DNA of 64,000 nucleotides from Lagierella massiliensis (GTDB taxonomy: Bacteria > Bacillota > Clostridia > Tissierellales > Peptoniphilaceae), in contig NZ_CYUO01000004.1 in NCBI RefSeq assembly GCF_001407835.1, positions 478,770 to 542,769 on the forward strand. Reading direction: 5' to 3'. Position 1 is the stretch's first letter; each line of letters starts with the position of its first letter. The notes below the pieces were generated by a model. That model ran no database searches and was not told where the DNA came from. It saw nothing but the letters and a program-made list of their open reading frames with translations. Shown here piece by piece: positions 1-10,300 of the stretch. The position numbers were made by a program, and so were the translations under genes.

Positions 1-722
1 ATACTTTTGGCTCTGGTTATAACTTTACCGGTGGACAAAACTTCGATCCATCTGCCTATGGATTTGATTTTTCAAATTTTGGTAATGGATCATATACCTA
101 CACAACAGGTGGCACAGAAGGTTTCTCTGACTTTTTCAATATGATTTTTGGAGGTTTTGGAGGCGGCTCTAAAAGTTCGGGAAAGAGCAAGAGAGATATA
201 TTTTCTGGATTCACAGGTCGCTCAAGAAAACAAAGGGAAAGATATGACACGGAAATTTCCATAAGCTTAAAGGAAGCCTATGAAGGAGTTGAAAAGACTC
301 TTGCTTTGAATGTTAATGGTGAAAATAAATCCTTAAATGTAAAAGTTCCTAAAGGTATTCTTCCGGGCAAGAAAATTAGAACCAAGGGCGAAAAGATTGG
401 ACTTGATGGGGACATATACATCAAGGTAAATGTCATAGATTCTGAAAATTTAATTGACGGTCTTGACATAACTAAAAAAATAAATGTGTATCCATGGGAT
501 GCATATTTTGGCCACAAAGTTGTTGTAGATACTTTGGAAAAGAAAATCAAAGTAAACGTGCCTAAGGGAATTAAGTCAGGACAAAGGATAAAGTTGTCTG
601 GTAAAGGCTTTAGGGATATGAAGGGAAATAAAGGGGATTTATATTTGGAAGTTCAAATTGTAAATCCTGAAAAGTTAAATGAAGAACAAGAAGAATTATA
701 TAGAAAATTAAGAGAAATGTAG
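1..722 (+). CDS. DnaJ/CbpA-like Hsp40 co-chaperone, C-terminal part (5' end outside window)
   Basis: The reading frame is open from the first bases, so this is the 3' part of a longer gene; the ATG at 141 is internal. What is seen is a Gly/Phe-rich stretch followed directly by the two beta-sandwich substrate-binding domains typical of the Hsp40 C-terminus ([11 protein letters not shown] and later [17 protein letters not shown]). There is no CxxCxGxG zinc finger, so it is a class II/CbpA-like J-protein rather than canonical DnaJ. The J domain would lie upstream. Family role: delivers unfolded clients to DnaK and stimulates its ATPase. It ends 14 bases before clpB, which fits a disaggregation operon in which J-protein/DnaK and ClpB cooperate. 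No CIRCE or CtsR site is visible in the part shown. Confidence 0.85.
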   Translation, partial: TFGSGYNFTGGQNFDPSAYGFDFSNFGNGSYTYTTGGTEGFSDFFNMIFGGFGGGSKSSGKSKRDIFSGFTGRSRKQRERYDTEISISLKEAYEGVEKTLALNVNGENKSLNVKVPKGILPGKKIRTKGEKIGLDGDIYIKVNVIDSENLIDGLDITKKINVYPWDAYFGHKVVVDTLEKKIKVNVPKGIKSGQRIKLSGKGFRDMKGNKGDLYLEVQIVNPEKLNEEQEELYRKLREM

Positions 723-736
723 TAAGGGGGAGTAAT

Positions 737-3319
737 ATGGATTTAAACAAACTTACTAAAAAATCTATGGAAGCAGTGCAAGATGCTCAAAATATTGCAC
801 TAAAGAATAAAAATCCAGAGATTTCTGATTTACATCTTCACTATGCACTGGCTGCAGATGTTGAAGGTATAGTTAATAAGACTTTGGAGAAGATGGGAGT
901 TGACATGGAAAGCTACCTTAAGGACCTAAGCTTCGAGCTTGATAAACTTCCTAAGGTTGACAGTCCGTCAAATATTTATCCTTCACAATTGTTCCAAAGA
1001 ATTATTTTAATTGCGGAAGATGAAGCAAAGAGAATGAAGGACAGTTTTATTTCTGTTGAACACATCTATCTTGCATTAATAAAAGAAAAGAATATGACTT
1101 TTCCTGAAATTTTGAAAAAGTATAACATAACTGCCAAGGGTTTTGAAAAAGCTCTTGCTGAAATTAGAAAGGGTAACAGAGTTGAAACCGATGACCCAGA
1201 AAGCTCTATGAATGCTTTGGAAAAATATGGAAGAGACTTAACTGAAGAAGTGAGAAAGGGAAAGATTGACCCTGTTATTGGTAGAGACGAAGAGATTAGA
1301 AACTGTGTTCGAATTCTTTCAAGAAGAACCAAGAACAATCCAGTTTTAATTGGTGAACCTGGTGTTGGTAAGACAGCTATCGTTGAAGGACTGGCACAAA
1401 GAATTGTGAAGAATGACGTTCCTGAAACACTTAGGGATAAGACCATCTTTGCACTGGATTTGGCGTCTTTAGTTGCTGGAGCTAAATATAGAGGTCAATT
1501 TGAAGAAAGACTTAAATCCGTTTTAAAGGAGATTGAAGAGTCTGAAGGCGAAATAATTCTATTCATTGACGAACTTCACACATTAGTTGGTGCAGGAGCG
1601 TCTGAAGGGGCAATGGATGCATCAAATATGTTAAAGCCAATGCTTGCAAGGGGAGAAATCCATACAATTGGTGCAACAACCCTTGACGAATATAGAAAGT
1701 ATATTGAAAAGGACGGTGCTTTAGAAAGAAGATTCCAAAAGGTACTTGTAACTGAGCCAAGCGTTGAAGATACAATTTCAATCTTGAGGGGAATTAAAGA
1801 GAAATACGAAATACATCATGGTATTAGAATTTCTGACAATGCAGTTATTGCATGTGCCACACTTTCCAATAGATATATAACTGATAGATTCTTACCGGAT
1901 AAGGCAATTGACTTAATGGATGAGGCCTCTGCCATGGTTAGAACTGAAATCGACTCAATGCCATCATCCCTTGATGAAAAGAAGAGAAAAGTATTGCAAC
2001 TTGAAATTGAAAGGGCTGCATTAAAGAGAGAAGACGATTCATTGAGCAAGAAGAGACTTGAAGACTTGGAAAAAGAACTTCAAGATTTAAAGAATGAATA
2101 TGACTTAGAATATGAGGACTGGAGAAATAAAAAATCTGAAATAGATGAAGTAAAAGAACTTAAGGCTGAAATTGACAGAGTTCGTATTCAAATGGAAGAA
2201 GCAGAAAGAAACTACGATTTCGAAAAGCTTTCAAAACTAAGATACTCCACATTGGCAGAACTTGAAACAAAACTTGCACAAGCAACTGAAAATGTAAAAA
2301 ATAGCGACTCTTCACTAAAAGAAGAAGTAACTGAAGAAGAAATTGCAGAAGTTGTATCAAATTGGACTCATATTCCAGTAAATAAATTGGTAGAGTCCGA
2401 AAGAGATAGAATTCTCAATATGGATGAAGTTCTTCACAAGAGAGTTATTGGACAAGATGAAGCTGTTGAAGCTGTAACAGAAGCCATAATCCGTTCAAGA
2501 TCTGGTATAGGTTCATTTGAAAAGCCAATTGGTTCATTTATATTCCTTGGACCTACAGGAGTTGGTAAGACCGAACTTGCAAAGGCACTTACTGAAGCCA
2601 TGTTCGATGACGAAAAGAATTTGATTAGAATAGATATGTCTGAGTATATGGAAAAACATTCTGTATCAAGACTTGTAGGTTCACCTCCAGGATACGTTGG
2701 TTATGAAGAAGGCGGGCAATTAACAGAAGCTGTAAGAAGAAAACCATATTCAGTGGTGCTATTCGATGAAATTGAAAAGGCACATCCAGATGTATTTAAC
2801 ATCCTACTTCAAGTTTTAGATGACGGAAGATTAACAGATAATCAAGGTAGAACCGTAGACTTTAAAAACACAATTATAATTATGACTTCAAATATTGGTT
2901 CAGAAAATCTTCTTGATGGTATCAACCAAGAAGGAGAAATATCTGAATCAGCAAGGAAAGAAGTAATGGATAAGATGAAGTTTACATTTAGACCAGAGTT
3001 TTTAAATAGAGTGGACAATATTGTATTGTTTAAACCGTTAACAGAAAATGAAATCTATGATATTTTAGACAAAGATGTTAAAGAAATTGAAGAAAGACTT
3101 TCAGAAAGACAAATCACTGTTGAACTTGACAAGGTTGCAAAGGAACTTATCATGGCAAGGGCATATGATGTTCATTATGGTGCAAGACCAATTAAGAGAT
3201 TCTTACAAAAGTATGTGGAAACAGAACTTGGAAGAAAACTTCTTAAAGGAGAAGTTTCCGATGAAGATAGAGTTGTAATAACAGTTAAAGATGGAGAACT
3301 TTTTATAGAAAAGAAATAG
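737..3319 (+). CDS. clpB: ATP-dependent disaggregase ClpB
   Basis: A full-length 860-residue Hsp100 protein (E. coli ClpB is 857). Order of domains: N-terminal Clp repeat domain (about 1-145), first AAA+ module with Walker A GEPGVGKT at 206-213, a coiled-coil middle domain at about 410-525 rich in Lys/Glu/Leu, and second AAA+ module with Walker A GPTGVGKT at 605-612 plus the pore-loop GYVGYEEGG. The middle domain separates ClpB from ClpC/ClpA. ClpB is a cytosolic hexamer that threads aggregated protein through its pore together with DnaK/DnaJ. The start ATG follows AGGGGG by 8 bases and the gene directly follows the J-protein gene. A terminator closes the unit. Confidence 0.97.
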   Translation: MDLNKLTKKSMEAVQDAQNIALKNKNPEISDLHLHYALAADVEGIVNKTLEKMGVDMESYLKDLSFELDKLPKVDSPSNIYPSQLFQRIILIAEDEAKRMKDSFISVEHIYLALIKEKNMTFPEILKKYNITAKGFEKALAEIRKGNRVETDDPESSMNALEKYGRDLTEEVRKGKIDPVIGRDEEIRNCVRILSRRTKNNPVLIGEPGVGKTAIVEGLAQRIVKNDVPETLRDKTIFALDLASLVAGAKYRGQFEERLKSVLKEIEESEGEIILFIDELHTLVGAGASEGAMDASNMLKPMLARGEIHTIGATTLDEYRKYIEKDGALERRFQKVLVTEPSVEDTISILRGIKEKYEIHHGIRISDNAVIACATLSNRYITDRFLPDKAIDLMDEASAMVRTEIDSMPSSLDEKKRKVLQLEIERAALKREDDSLSKKRLEDLEKELQDLKNEYDLEYEDWRNKKSEIDEVKELKAEIDRVRIQMEEAERNYDFEKLSKLRYSTLAELETKLAQATENVKNSDSSLKEEVTEEEIAEVVSNWTHIPVNKLVESERDRILNMDEVLHKRVIGQDEAVEAVTEAIIRSRSGIGSFEKPIGSFIFLGPTGVGKTELAKALTEAMFDDEKNLIRIDMSEYMEKHSVSRLVGSPPGYVGYEEGGQLTEAVRRKPYSVVLFDEIEKAHPDVFNILLQVLDDGRLTDNQGRTVDFKNTIIIMTSNIGSENLLDGINQEGEISESARKEVMDKMKFTFRPEFLNRVDNIVLFKPLTENEIYDILDKDVKEIEERLSERQITVELDKVAKELIMARAYDVHYGARPIKRFLQKYVETELGRKLLKGEVSDEDRVVITVKDGELFIEKK

Positions 3320-3327
3320 ATATAGAG

Positions 3328-3353
3328 ACTGCTCTCAGTGAGGGCAGTTTTTT
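3328..3353 (+). terminator. Intrinsic terminator after clpB
   Basis: A 9-bp stem (ACTGCTCTC with GAGGGCAGT, one G-U pair) with a 3-base loop is followed by TTTTTT. It ends the J-protein/clpB transcript. Confidence 0.85.
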
Positions 3354-3412
3354 ATTATTTTCACTTTATTTTTCCAAACTAAACTTCTCATCAATAGCTA
3401 TTCACATCTCAC

Positions 3413-3442
3413 TTCTCATTTTCCACTTCAACGTGATATAAT
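3413..3442 (+). promoter_or_regulatory. Candidate promoter of the lipoprotein gene
   Basis: A perfect TATAAT lies at 3437-3442, 20 bases ahead of the lipoprotein start. The best upstream hexamer is only TTCTCA at 3413 with an 18-base spacer, so the -35 assignment is weak. Confidence 0.4.
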
Positions 3443-3461
3443 ATACTAAAGAGGTGATATT

Positions 3462-4025
3462 ATGAAAAAACATAGTATTTTAATTATACTGATTGCCATG
3501 TTACTTTTTGTGTCATGTCAAAATAAAAATCATGACTTAAAGGAAATGACGATTAAGCCTTATGAATTTAGTGAAATTGATGGTGGAATTTTTAAATCAT
3601 TAAATCCTGATTCTGCGGTGGTAAGTTATAAGATAGATGACAAAATCGGAAATATTAAAATAGAGTTTTGGTCTGTGAAAGACTCAAAGTTAACAAAGGA
3701 AGATGTGCTTGAAATGGGTGAACTTATGAGTAAGGAAGGAATCATTGCAGTAAGTATGCGTAAGTCAAACCTTGATGTTTCTGTAACAGACATGAAGGGA
3801 GGATATACAAGCACATATAAAATGGAAAATCCTTATACAGAGCTTGAAGGTGGTTTTATAACTGAAGGCGCAGAGGAAGATGAAATAAAACCATCTAAGC
3901 CCATTGCGATTTTTAAACAATATGAAAGTAATTCCGCAATAGCTTTTCAAGAATTTAATGAAGAAAGTATTGTTGAGAAAGTAAAAAACGGAAATTTTGT
4001 AGTTGTTACATTTGAAAACAAATAA
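3462..4025 (+). CDS. Putative lipoprotein of unknown function
   Basis: A 187-residue protein with a lipoprotein signal peptide: Lys-Lys-His start, a hydrophobic stretch ILIILIAMLLF and the lipobox FVSC, which predicts lipidation at Cys19 and anchoring on the outer face of the membrane. The mature part is acidic and hydrophilic and I recognise no family. It is flanked by its own promoter-like sequence and its own terminator, so it is probably a single-gene unit. The start follows GAGGTGA. No function can be assigned from neighbours. Confidence 0.8.
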   Translation: MKKHSILIILIAMLLFVSCQNKNHDLKEMTIKPYEFSEIDGGIFKSLNPDSAVVSYKIDDKIGNIKIEFWSVKDSKLTKEDVLEMGELMSKEGIIAVSMRKSNLDVSVTDMKGGYTSTYKMENPYTELEGGFITEGAEEDEIKPSKPIAIFKQYESNSAIAFQEFNEESIVEKVKNGNFVVVTFENK

Positions 4026-4048
4026 AGGCAGCCATGGGGCTGTCTTTT
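4026..4048 (+). terminator. Intrinsic terminator after the lipoprotein gene
   Basis: AGGCAGCC pairs with GGCTGTCT around an ATGG loop, followed by TTTT. It begins at the base after the stop codon. Confidence 0.75.
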
Positions 4049-4096
4049 GCTTTATAAAGAACTTCTTTTAGTTTATACTTTAATGTAGGAGGAGTT

Positions 4097-5326
4097 ATGG
4101 CTAAAATTGGAATTATTGGAGGGGGAGCCTCCGGAGTTTTTGCATCAATTCAACTTGCTCGACTTGGACATGAGGTTCATATATTTGAACGAAATGACAA
4201 GCTTTTAAAAAAGATTTATGCAACGGGCAATGGTAGATGCAACTTCACAAATTCAAACATAAGCATAGAAAACTATCATGGACAAAATGAAAAATTTCCC
4301 ATGTCAATTATAAATAATTTTACTTATGATGACTGCATAATGTTTTTTAATGGTCTTGGGGTAAAGGAACTTGAACTGGAAGATGGGAAGGTTTATCCAA
4401 TGAGTCTTCAGGCTAAAACCATCGCTCAGTGTCTAATACAAGAAGCAGAAAATCAAAATGTAGTTGTGCATTTAAACTCTTATATAAAGAAAATAGATTT
4501 TAAGAGAAATGTAAGAATTTTAAAGTATGATAACAGTGGATATACTTTTGATTATTTAATCGTTGCAGCTGGGGGCAGGGCTATGGCAAAGTCTGGCTCC
4601 GATGGAAATGGATACAGACTTTTAGAAGACCTGGGACATAGCATAACAGAAACTTATCCAGGTATTGTACAGCTTAACACCAAGAAAAAACTTTACAAGA
4701 CTATTCAGGGAACAAAAGTGCCTGGTGATGTTTACCTTGTTAAGGATGGGAAGAAGATTTTAAAACAGTCTTCAGATATACTCTTTACAGACTATGGAAT
4801 TTCTGGTCCTGGAATTTTACAGATATCAGGTAGAGCAATTGCTGAAATTAAAAAGGGCGAAAGGGTATTTGTATCTCTTGATTTGTTGTCACATATGGAG
4901 AAAGAAGATCTTTTTAACTTCTTAGTTTCATCCATAAGCCAAAATGGATACAAGAGTCCAAAAGATTTATTAAGCTCTATCCTTCATGATAATATTTCTG
5001 ATTTAATCATCAAAGATTTAGAAATTTATAAAAATCATGTAAGTGAGCTAACAAATGAGGAAATAAAATCTATTTGCGAAAAATGTAAAGATTTACGTTT
5101 GGAGGTTACAAGTTATAAGTCGGAGAAGGACGGACAGATAACTTGTGGTGGTGTTGACACAAGAGAAATTGATCCAAAGACGCTAAAATCAAAAATATAT
5201 GATAAACTTTACTTAATAGGTGAAATACTTGATGTGGATGGTGACTGTGGAGGCTACAATCTACACTGGGCTTGGGCATCTGCATTTGCATGTGCCCAGG
5301 GAATAGACGAGGTGGAAAATGTTTAA
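4097..5326 (+). CDS. HI0933/BaiN-family flavoprotein oxidoreductase
   Basis: A 409-residue FAD enzyme. The N-terminus carries the Rossmann dinucleotide motif GIIGGGASG (residues about 4-12), and the family-typical ATGNGRCNFTN lies at about 46-56. Further family marks are VAAGGRAMAKSGSDG and, near the C-terminus, a conserved Cys-Gly-Gly-Val (TCGGV) and DCGGYNLHWAWASA. Homologues are annotated as aminoacetone oxidase-like or YhiN/HI0933 NAD(P)/FAD-dependent oxidoreductases; the physiological substrate is not settled, so none is named here. It is preceded by AGGAGG and overlaps the next gene by 8 bases, suggesting co-transcription with the SAF-domain oxidoreductase. Confidence 0.88.
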   Translation: MAKIGIIGGGASGVFASIQLARLGHEVHIFERNDKLLKKIYATGNGRCNFTNSNISIENYHGQNEKFPMSIINNFTYDDCIMFFNGLGVKELELEDGKVYPMSLQAKTIAQCLIQEAENQNVVVHLNSYIKKIDFKRNVRILKYDNSGYTFDYLIVAAGGRAMAKSGSDGNGYRLLEDLGHSITETYPGIVQLNTKKKLYKTIQGTKVPGDVYLVKDGKKILKQSSDILFTDYGISGPGILQISGRAIAEIKKGERVFVSLDLLSHMEKEDLFNFLVSSISQNGYKSPKDLLSSILHDNISDLIIKDLEIYKNHVSELTNEEIKSICEKCKDLRLEVTSYKSEKDGQITCGGVDTREIDPKTLKSKIYDKLYLIGEILDVDGDCGGYNLHWAWASAFACAQGIDEVENV

Positions 5327-6611
5327 AATGACAAGAAAGCTACAGGAGCTTACCAATAGAGGAGAAGAATTAAAGATTGCTCTTGTAGGAAGTGGAAAGA
5401 TGGGTACGGGACTGGTTAATCAAATCAGTAGAATAAAGGGAATGAAGACTTCAATTATAGTTGAAGAAAAACCTGATAAAGCAAAGCACGCCTACCTTTC
5501 TTCCGGAGTAAAAGAAGAAGACATTATATTTACAAATAAAAAATCACAGGCAGAACTTGCAATGAAGAAGGGTCAGTTTGTAATTACTGAAAATTATGAA
5601 CTCTCCTATGGGCTGGACAAGATTCAAGGAGTAGTTGATGCAACTGGCAATCCTCCCTTTGGTGCAAAGCTTGCTTTAGAGTCTATTGATAATTATAAAA
5701 ATATAATTATGCTCAACGTGGAATGTGATGCAGTGGTTGGGCCGATTATTAATGAAAGGGCAAAGAAGAATAAAGTTGTGTACACTGGCTCTGCTGGCGA
5801 CGAGCCAGGAGCTATAATGGAACTTGCAAACTTTGCAGTTGGAGCGGGCTTTAAGCTACTTGCAGTTGGAAAGGGAAAGAACAATCCCCTTAACTACTAT
5901 GCAACGGAAGATGACCTTAGGGAAGAGGCTTTGAAAAAAGGACTTTATCCAAAGATGTTAACCGCTTTTGTAGATGGAACAAATACGATGATTGAACTTA
6001 CTTCAGTTGCAAACGCCCTTGGATTTACTCCAGACATCCCTGGATGCCATGGACTTACAACTGACATAAAGACAATGGCAAGTCAGTTTACACTAAAGGA
6101 ACAAGGTGGTATTTTAAATAGCTACCGCATTGTGGACTTTTGCTTCGGAATTGCGCCAGGAGTGTTTGCAGTGGTAACCCATGATGCAGATGAAGTGCAT
6201 GACCTAATGGGATACTTGTCAATGGGGGACGGGCCAAACTATGTGCTCTATAGGCCATACCACTTAACAAGCCTTGAAACACCAATAACAATTTACAATG
6301 CAATTGTAGAAAAAGATCCTACGATAGTTCCTGAAAAAGGTCAAGTGTCAGATACTATTACACTTGCAAAGAGAGACTTGAAGAAGGGACAAACCCTTGA
6401 AGGAATTGGTGGAAAAGACGTATATGGACAGATTATAAGCCACATTGACCAGAGAAAGAAAAATCTTCTGCCTATTGGATTAATAACAAAGAAGACAAAG
6501 TTAAAGGTAGATGTTAAAAAGGATGAGCCGATAACCTACGACATGGTGGAACTTGAAGAAGACCAAGTGATTATAAAGCTTAGAAAAAAACAGGACGAAC
6601 TGGGACTATAG
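5319..6611 (+). CDS. NAD(P)-binding oxidoreductase with C-terminal SAF domain
   Basis: A 430-residue protein. The N-terminus has a dinucleotide-binding fold with GSGKMGTG (about residues 24-31) and is related to homoserine-dehydrogenase-like NAD-binding domains. The C-terminal part (about 345-415), with DTITLAKRDLKKGQTLEGIGG, is a SAF-type domain. The chosen start at 5319 has GAGGTGG 4 bases upstream; an ATG nine bases further on is possible. The family is common in anaerobes but its substrate is not known to me. It overlaps the flavoprotein gene and is followed after 9 bases by the methionine-sulfoxide reductase, so the three probably form one transcript; a shared redox role is inference. 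Confidence 0.8.
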   Translation: MFKMTRKLQELTNRGEELKIALVGSGKMGTGLVNQISRIKGMKTSIIVEEKPDKAKHAYLSSGVKEEDIIFTNKKSQAELAMKKGQFVITENYELSYGLDKIQGVVDATGNPPFGAKLALESIDNYKNIIMLNVECDAVVGPIINERAKKNKVVYTGSAGDEPGAIMELANFAVGAGFKLLAVGKGKNNPLNYYATEDDLREEALKKGLYPKMLTAFVDGTNTMIELTSVANALGFTPDIPGCHGLTTDIKTMASQFTLKEQGGILNSYRIVDFCFGIAPGVFAVVTHDADEVHDLMGYLSMGDGPNYVLYRPYHLTSLETPITIYNAIVEKDPTIVPEKGQVSDTITLAKRDLKKGQTLEGIGGKDVYGQIISHIDQRKKNLLPIGLITKKTKLKVDVKKDEPITYDMVELEEDQVIIKLRKKQDELGL

Positions 6612-6620
6612 GAGATGGAA

Positions 6621-7085
6621 ATGGGAAAATATGATGAAATTTTAGAAACTTTTTTAGATAACTTGCAAAAGCGAAAAACTATAGATGAAAAATTAAAGTG
6701 GGTTTCAGAAATACTTTTTAGCAGTATTGAAAATGTTATTTGGGCAGGCTTTTATTTAATGAACAGAGAAGGTGACTTAATACTTGCACCATATGTGGGA
6801 GAGCCAGCCTGCATAAAGATACCTGTTGGGGAGGGAGTTTGTGGAACATGTGCACTACTTATGGAAACAAAAAAAGTTTATGACGTGTCAAAGTTTCCAG
6901 GCCATATTGTATGTGACGAGTCTGCAAATTCAGAGCTTGTTGTTCCCCTTATAAAGAACGATGTGTGTTATGGTGTTATTGATATTGACTCAGATATTAT
7001 AAATAATTTTACTGTTGAGGACCAAGACTTTGTAGAGCAAATCAGAACACTTCTTGTAAATTCTATAGACTTTACAGAAAAATAA
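6621..7085 (+). CDS. msrC: Free methionine-(R)-sulfoxide reductase (GAF-type fRMsr)
   Basis: A GAF-domain enzyme of 154 residues (start taken at the second ATG, 6 bases after AGGAG; the ATG at 6615 touches the ribosome site). Counting from the 6615 start, the three Cys of the family are Cys66 (GEPAC), Cys76 (GEGVC) and Cys100 (GHIVC). Their spacing of 10 and 24 equals that of Cys84/94/118 in E. coli fRMsr, and the surrounding FPGH and DESANSELVVPL motifs are intact. The family reduces free Met-R-O in the cytosol using thioredoxin-type electrons. It is the last gene of the redox unit and abuts the ileS promoter. Confidence 0.92.
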   Translation: MGKYDEILETFLDNLQKRKTIDEKLKWVSEILFSSIENVIWAGFYLMNREGDLILAPYVGEPACIKIPVGEGVCGTCALLMETKKVYDVSKFPGHIVCDESANSELVVPLIKNDVCYGVIDIDSDIINNFTVEDQDFVEQIRTLLVNSIDFTEK

Positions 7086-7086
7086 C

Positions 7087-7120
7087 TTGACAATTACAAA
7101 TACTAATTATAAAATATAAT
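7087..7120 (+). promoter_or_regulatory. Promoter of the ileS T-box transcript
   Basis: A perfect -35 TTGACA (7087-7092) lies just after the previous stop codon. Two -10 candidates follow: TATAAA at 7108-7113 (15-base spacer) and TATAAT at 7115-7120 (22-base spacer). Neither spacer is ideal, so the exact -10 is open. Confidence 0.6.
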
Positions 7121-7124
7121 GCAT

Positions 7125-7340
7125 TAATGACTGAAGAGTACGTTCTTTCATAAAGGCTATAGAGAGATTCGGTTTGGTGGAACGAATTGCTGGAGTGTAA
7201 GATAGATCAACTTGGAGTTGGATATTCGATATGTAGAGTGTCCCGTTAAACGCGTTAAGTTTATGAGTGGTGAAGACAATTCACAATTTGGGTGGTACCG
7301 CGGAAAATTCGTCCCTAGTTTAGACTAGGGATTTTTTTAT
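7125..7340 (+). promoter_or_regulatory. T-box riboswitch leader (Ile) with terminator
   Basis: The conserved T-box GGTGGTACCGCGG is at 7291-7303 and its UGGU bulge would pair with the uncharged tRNA acceptor end carrying an A discriminator. The terminator follows: CCCTAGT (7313-7319) with ACTAGGG (7324-7330) then seven T. Upstream, stem I shows an AGTA-type internal loop (about 7136-7141) facing ATC-A-A at 7206-7210, just before the closing CTT/AAG pairs. ATC (7206-7208) is therefore the likely specifier codon, matching isoleucine and the downstream ileS. Uncharged tRNA-Ile would stabilise the antiterminator and raise ileS expression. Confidence 0.93.
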
Positions 7341-7386
7341 ACCCAAAATGAACCTAAATTGTAATATAGAATGAAAGGAATAAAGA

Positions 7387-10300
7387 ATGGCAAAATTTAG
7401 AGATCTTTCCAATAAGCCTGTAAGAGAAAGAGAAATTGAAACAGCAGAGTATTGGAAAGAAATTGACTTATTACATGAAACTGTAAATCAAAGACCAAAG
7501 GATAAGAACTATGTATTTTTTGACGGTCCTCCTACTGCAAATGGTAAACCAGGAATACATCATGTTATATCCAGAACTCTAAAGGATATGAACTGTAGAT
7601 ATAAGACCATGAGAGGCTACAGGGTTAAGAAAAAAGCAGGTTGGGATACACATGGACTTCCTGTAGAGATTGAAGTTGAAAAGAAGTTAAACCTACAAAG
7701 TAAAAAAGAAATAGAAGAGTATGGAGTTGAAGCCTTCAACAAAGAATGTAAAAACTCTGTTTTCACTTATGAAAAGGCATGGAGAGAGATGTCTCATAGA
7801 ATGGCATTTATGGCGGACATGGACAACCCATACATTACATTGGATAATAACTATATCGAAACTGTATGGTGGTTACTTGACAATATGTTCAAAAAAGGAC
7901 TTGTATATGAAGGTGCAAAAATACTTCCATATTGTCCAAGATGTGGAACTGGTCTTGCATCCCACGAGGTTGCTCAAGGATATAAAAATATTAAAACTGA
8001 TACAATAATCGTGGCATTCAAAAGAGTTGATCATGATGAATACTTTTTAGCATGGACAACTACACCATGGACACTTCCATCAAATGTTTCACTTACAGTG
8101 GGACCAGATGTAGATTATATATTAGCTGAGTCTAATGGAAATAAGTTCTATGTTGCAAAGGCACTTGCAGATAAAGTACTTGGAGAGGACTATGAAGTTA
8201 TAAAGGAACTTAAGGGCAAGGACATGGAATATATGGAGTATGAACAACTTCTTCCATTTATAAAACCTGACAAGAAAGCTTTCTTTGTAACAGTGGCAGA
8301 TTATGTATCCACAACTGATGGTACCGGTATTGTACACACAGCTCCGTCTTTTGGAGAAGATGACTATCAAACAGGAAGAAGATATGACCTTCCACTTATA
8401 AACCCTGTTAACGAAGAAGGTAAGTTTGATGAAACTCCTTGGAAGGGTATGTTCGTTATGGATGCAGACCCTGAGGTTATAAAATATCTTAAAGAACAGG
8501 GCAAAGTGTTTAAAAAGCAAAAGGTTGAACACAACTATCCACATTGCTGGAGATGTAGCACACCACTTATATATTATTCAAAGCCGTCATGGTACATTGA
8601 AGTTACAAAACTTAAAGATAAATTTATAGATGAAAATAATAAAGTAAATTGGTTCCCGGAATTTGTTGGAGAAAAGAGATTTGGAAACTGGCTTGAAAAT
8701 CTAAATGACTGGGCAATTTCAAGATCACGTTACTGGGGAACACCATTCCCTGTATGGAAGTGTCCAAATGGGCACACCACATCTGTAGGTTCAAGAAAGG
8801 AACTTAAGGAAAGAGCAATCGAAGACATCTCAGAAGATATAGAACTACACAGACCATATGTTGATGATGTTCACTTGAGATGTGAAGAGTGTGGAGAGAT
8901 AATGACGAGAGAAAAGGATGTTATCGACGTTTGGTTTGACTCTGGTGCAATGCCTTTTGCACAACATCACTATCCATTTGAAAACAAAGAAAAATTCTTT
9001 GAAGAACTCTTCCCTGCAGACTTTATAAATGAAGGTATTGACCAAACCAGAGGATGGTTTTACTCACTACTTGCAATTTCAGTATTAACTACAGGAAAGG
9101 CACCTTATAAAAATGTGCTTGTAAATGATCTTATCTTAGATAAAGACGGCAAGAAGATGTCTAAGTCAAGAGGAAATACATTAAATCCAATAGAATTATT
9201 TGATGAATATGGTGCAGACGTTGTAAGATTTTATTCACTATACGTATCTCCACCTTGGGTACCAACAAGATTTGACGTGGACGGACTTAGAGAAGTTGAA
9301 AGTAAGTTCTTTAGATCTTTTAAAAATACCTACAACTTTTTCAAGCTATATGCAAACACAGATGACATCGACCCAAGAGAGTTCTATATAGAACCAAAGG
9401 ATAGACCAGAGATAGATAGATGGATACTTTCAAGATATAATAATTTAATTAAAGAATACAAAGAAGATATGGATATCTTTGAAGTTACAAAGGTTGTAAG
9501 AAATATATCTGACTTCGTTATAGAAGACCTTTCAAACTGGTATATCAGAAGAAATAGAAGAAGATTCTGGAAGACAGAAGTGGATGACGACAAAAAGGCG
9601 GTATATAATACCACATATGAAATCTTACTTGGACTTACAAAACTTATAGCTCCAATAACACCCTTTATGGCTGAAGAGATGTATAGAAATCTTACAGATA
9701 AAGTTTCAGTACACCTTGACTTCTTACCAGAAGAAGACGAGTCACTTATTGATATGAAGCTTGAAAAGAAGATGGATATCGTAAGAGAGCTTGTAACCCT
9801 GGGAAGAGCTTCAAGAGAAGAAGTGAATATAAAAGTAAGACAACCATTAAAAGAAATTGTAGTTGATGCAAAATATAAAGAGATTATTGAAGATTTAGTT
9901 CCACTTATAAAAGAAGAACTTAATATAAAAGAAGTGGAATTTAGAAAAGATCTTTCCGAGTTTATGAACTACGAACTTAAGCCAGACTTCAAAGTGGCAG
10001 GAAGAATTCTTGGAGGAAAGATTAAAGACTTCCAAAAATTCCTACAAGAAGTAGACGCTAAGGAATTTGTATCAAAACTAAACGAAACTGTCCAAAAGAT
10101 TAAGCTTAAAGATGAAGATACAGAAATTAAGAGAGAATACGTTGAAGTTAGAGTTTCAGCAAAAGAAGGCTTTGACGTAACAATGGCAAATAATCTATTC
10201 GTAATCTTAGACACTACAATCACACCTGAACTTAAATCAGAAGGATACGCAAGAGAATTTATCTCAAAAGTTCAACAGATGAGAAAGTCAAATGATTATG

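Noticed and set aside
1066..1446. Long open frame on the minus strand inside clpB
   Set aside because: It is antisense to a highly conserved coding region, has no ribosome site, and is the usual reverse shadow of an AT-rich gene. The same applies to the other antisense frames in the window.
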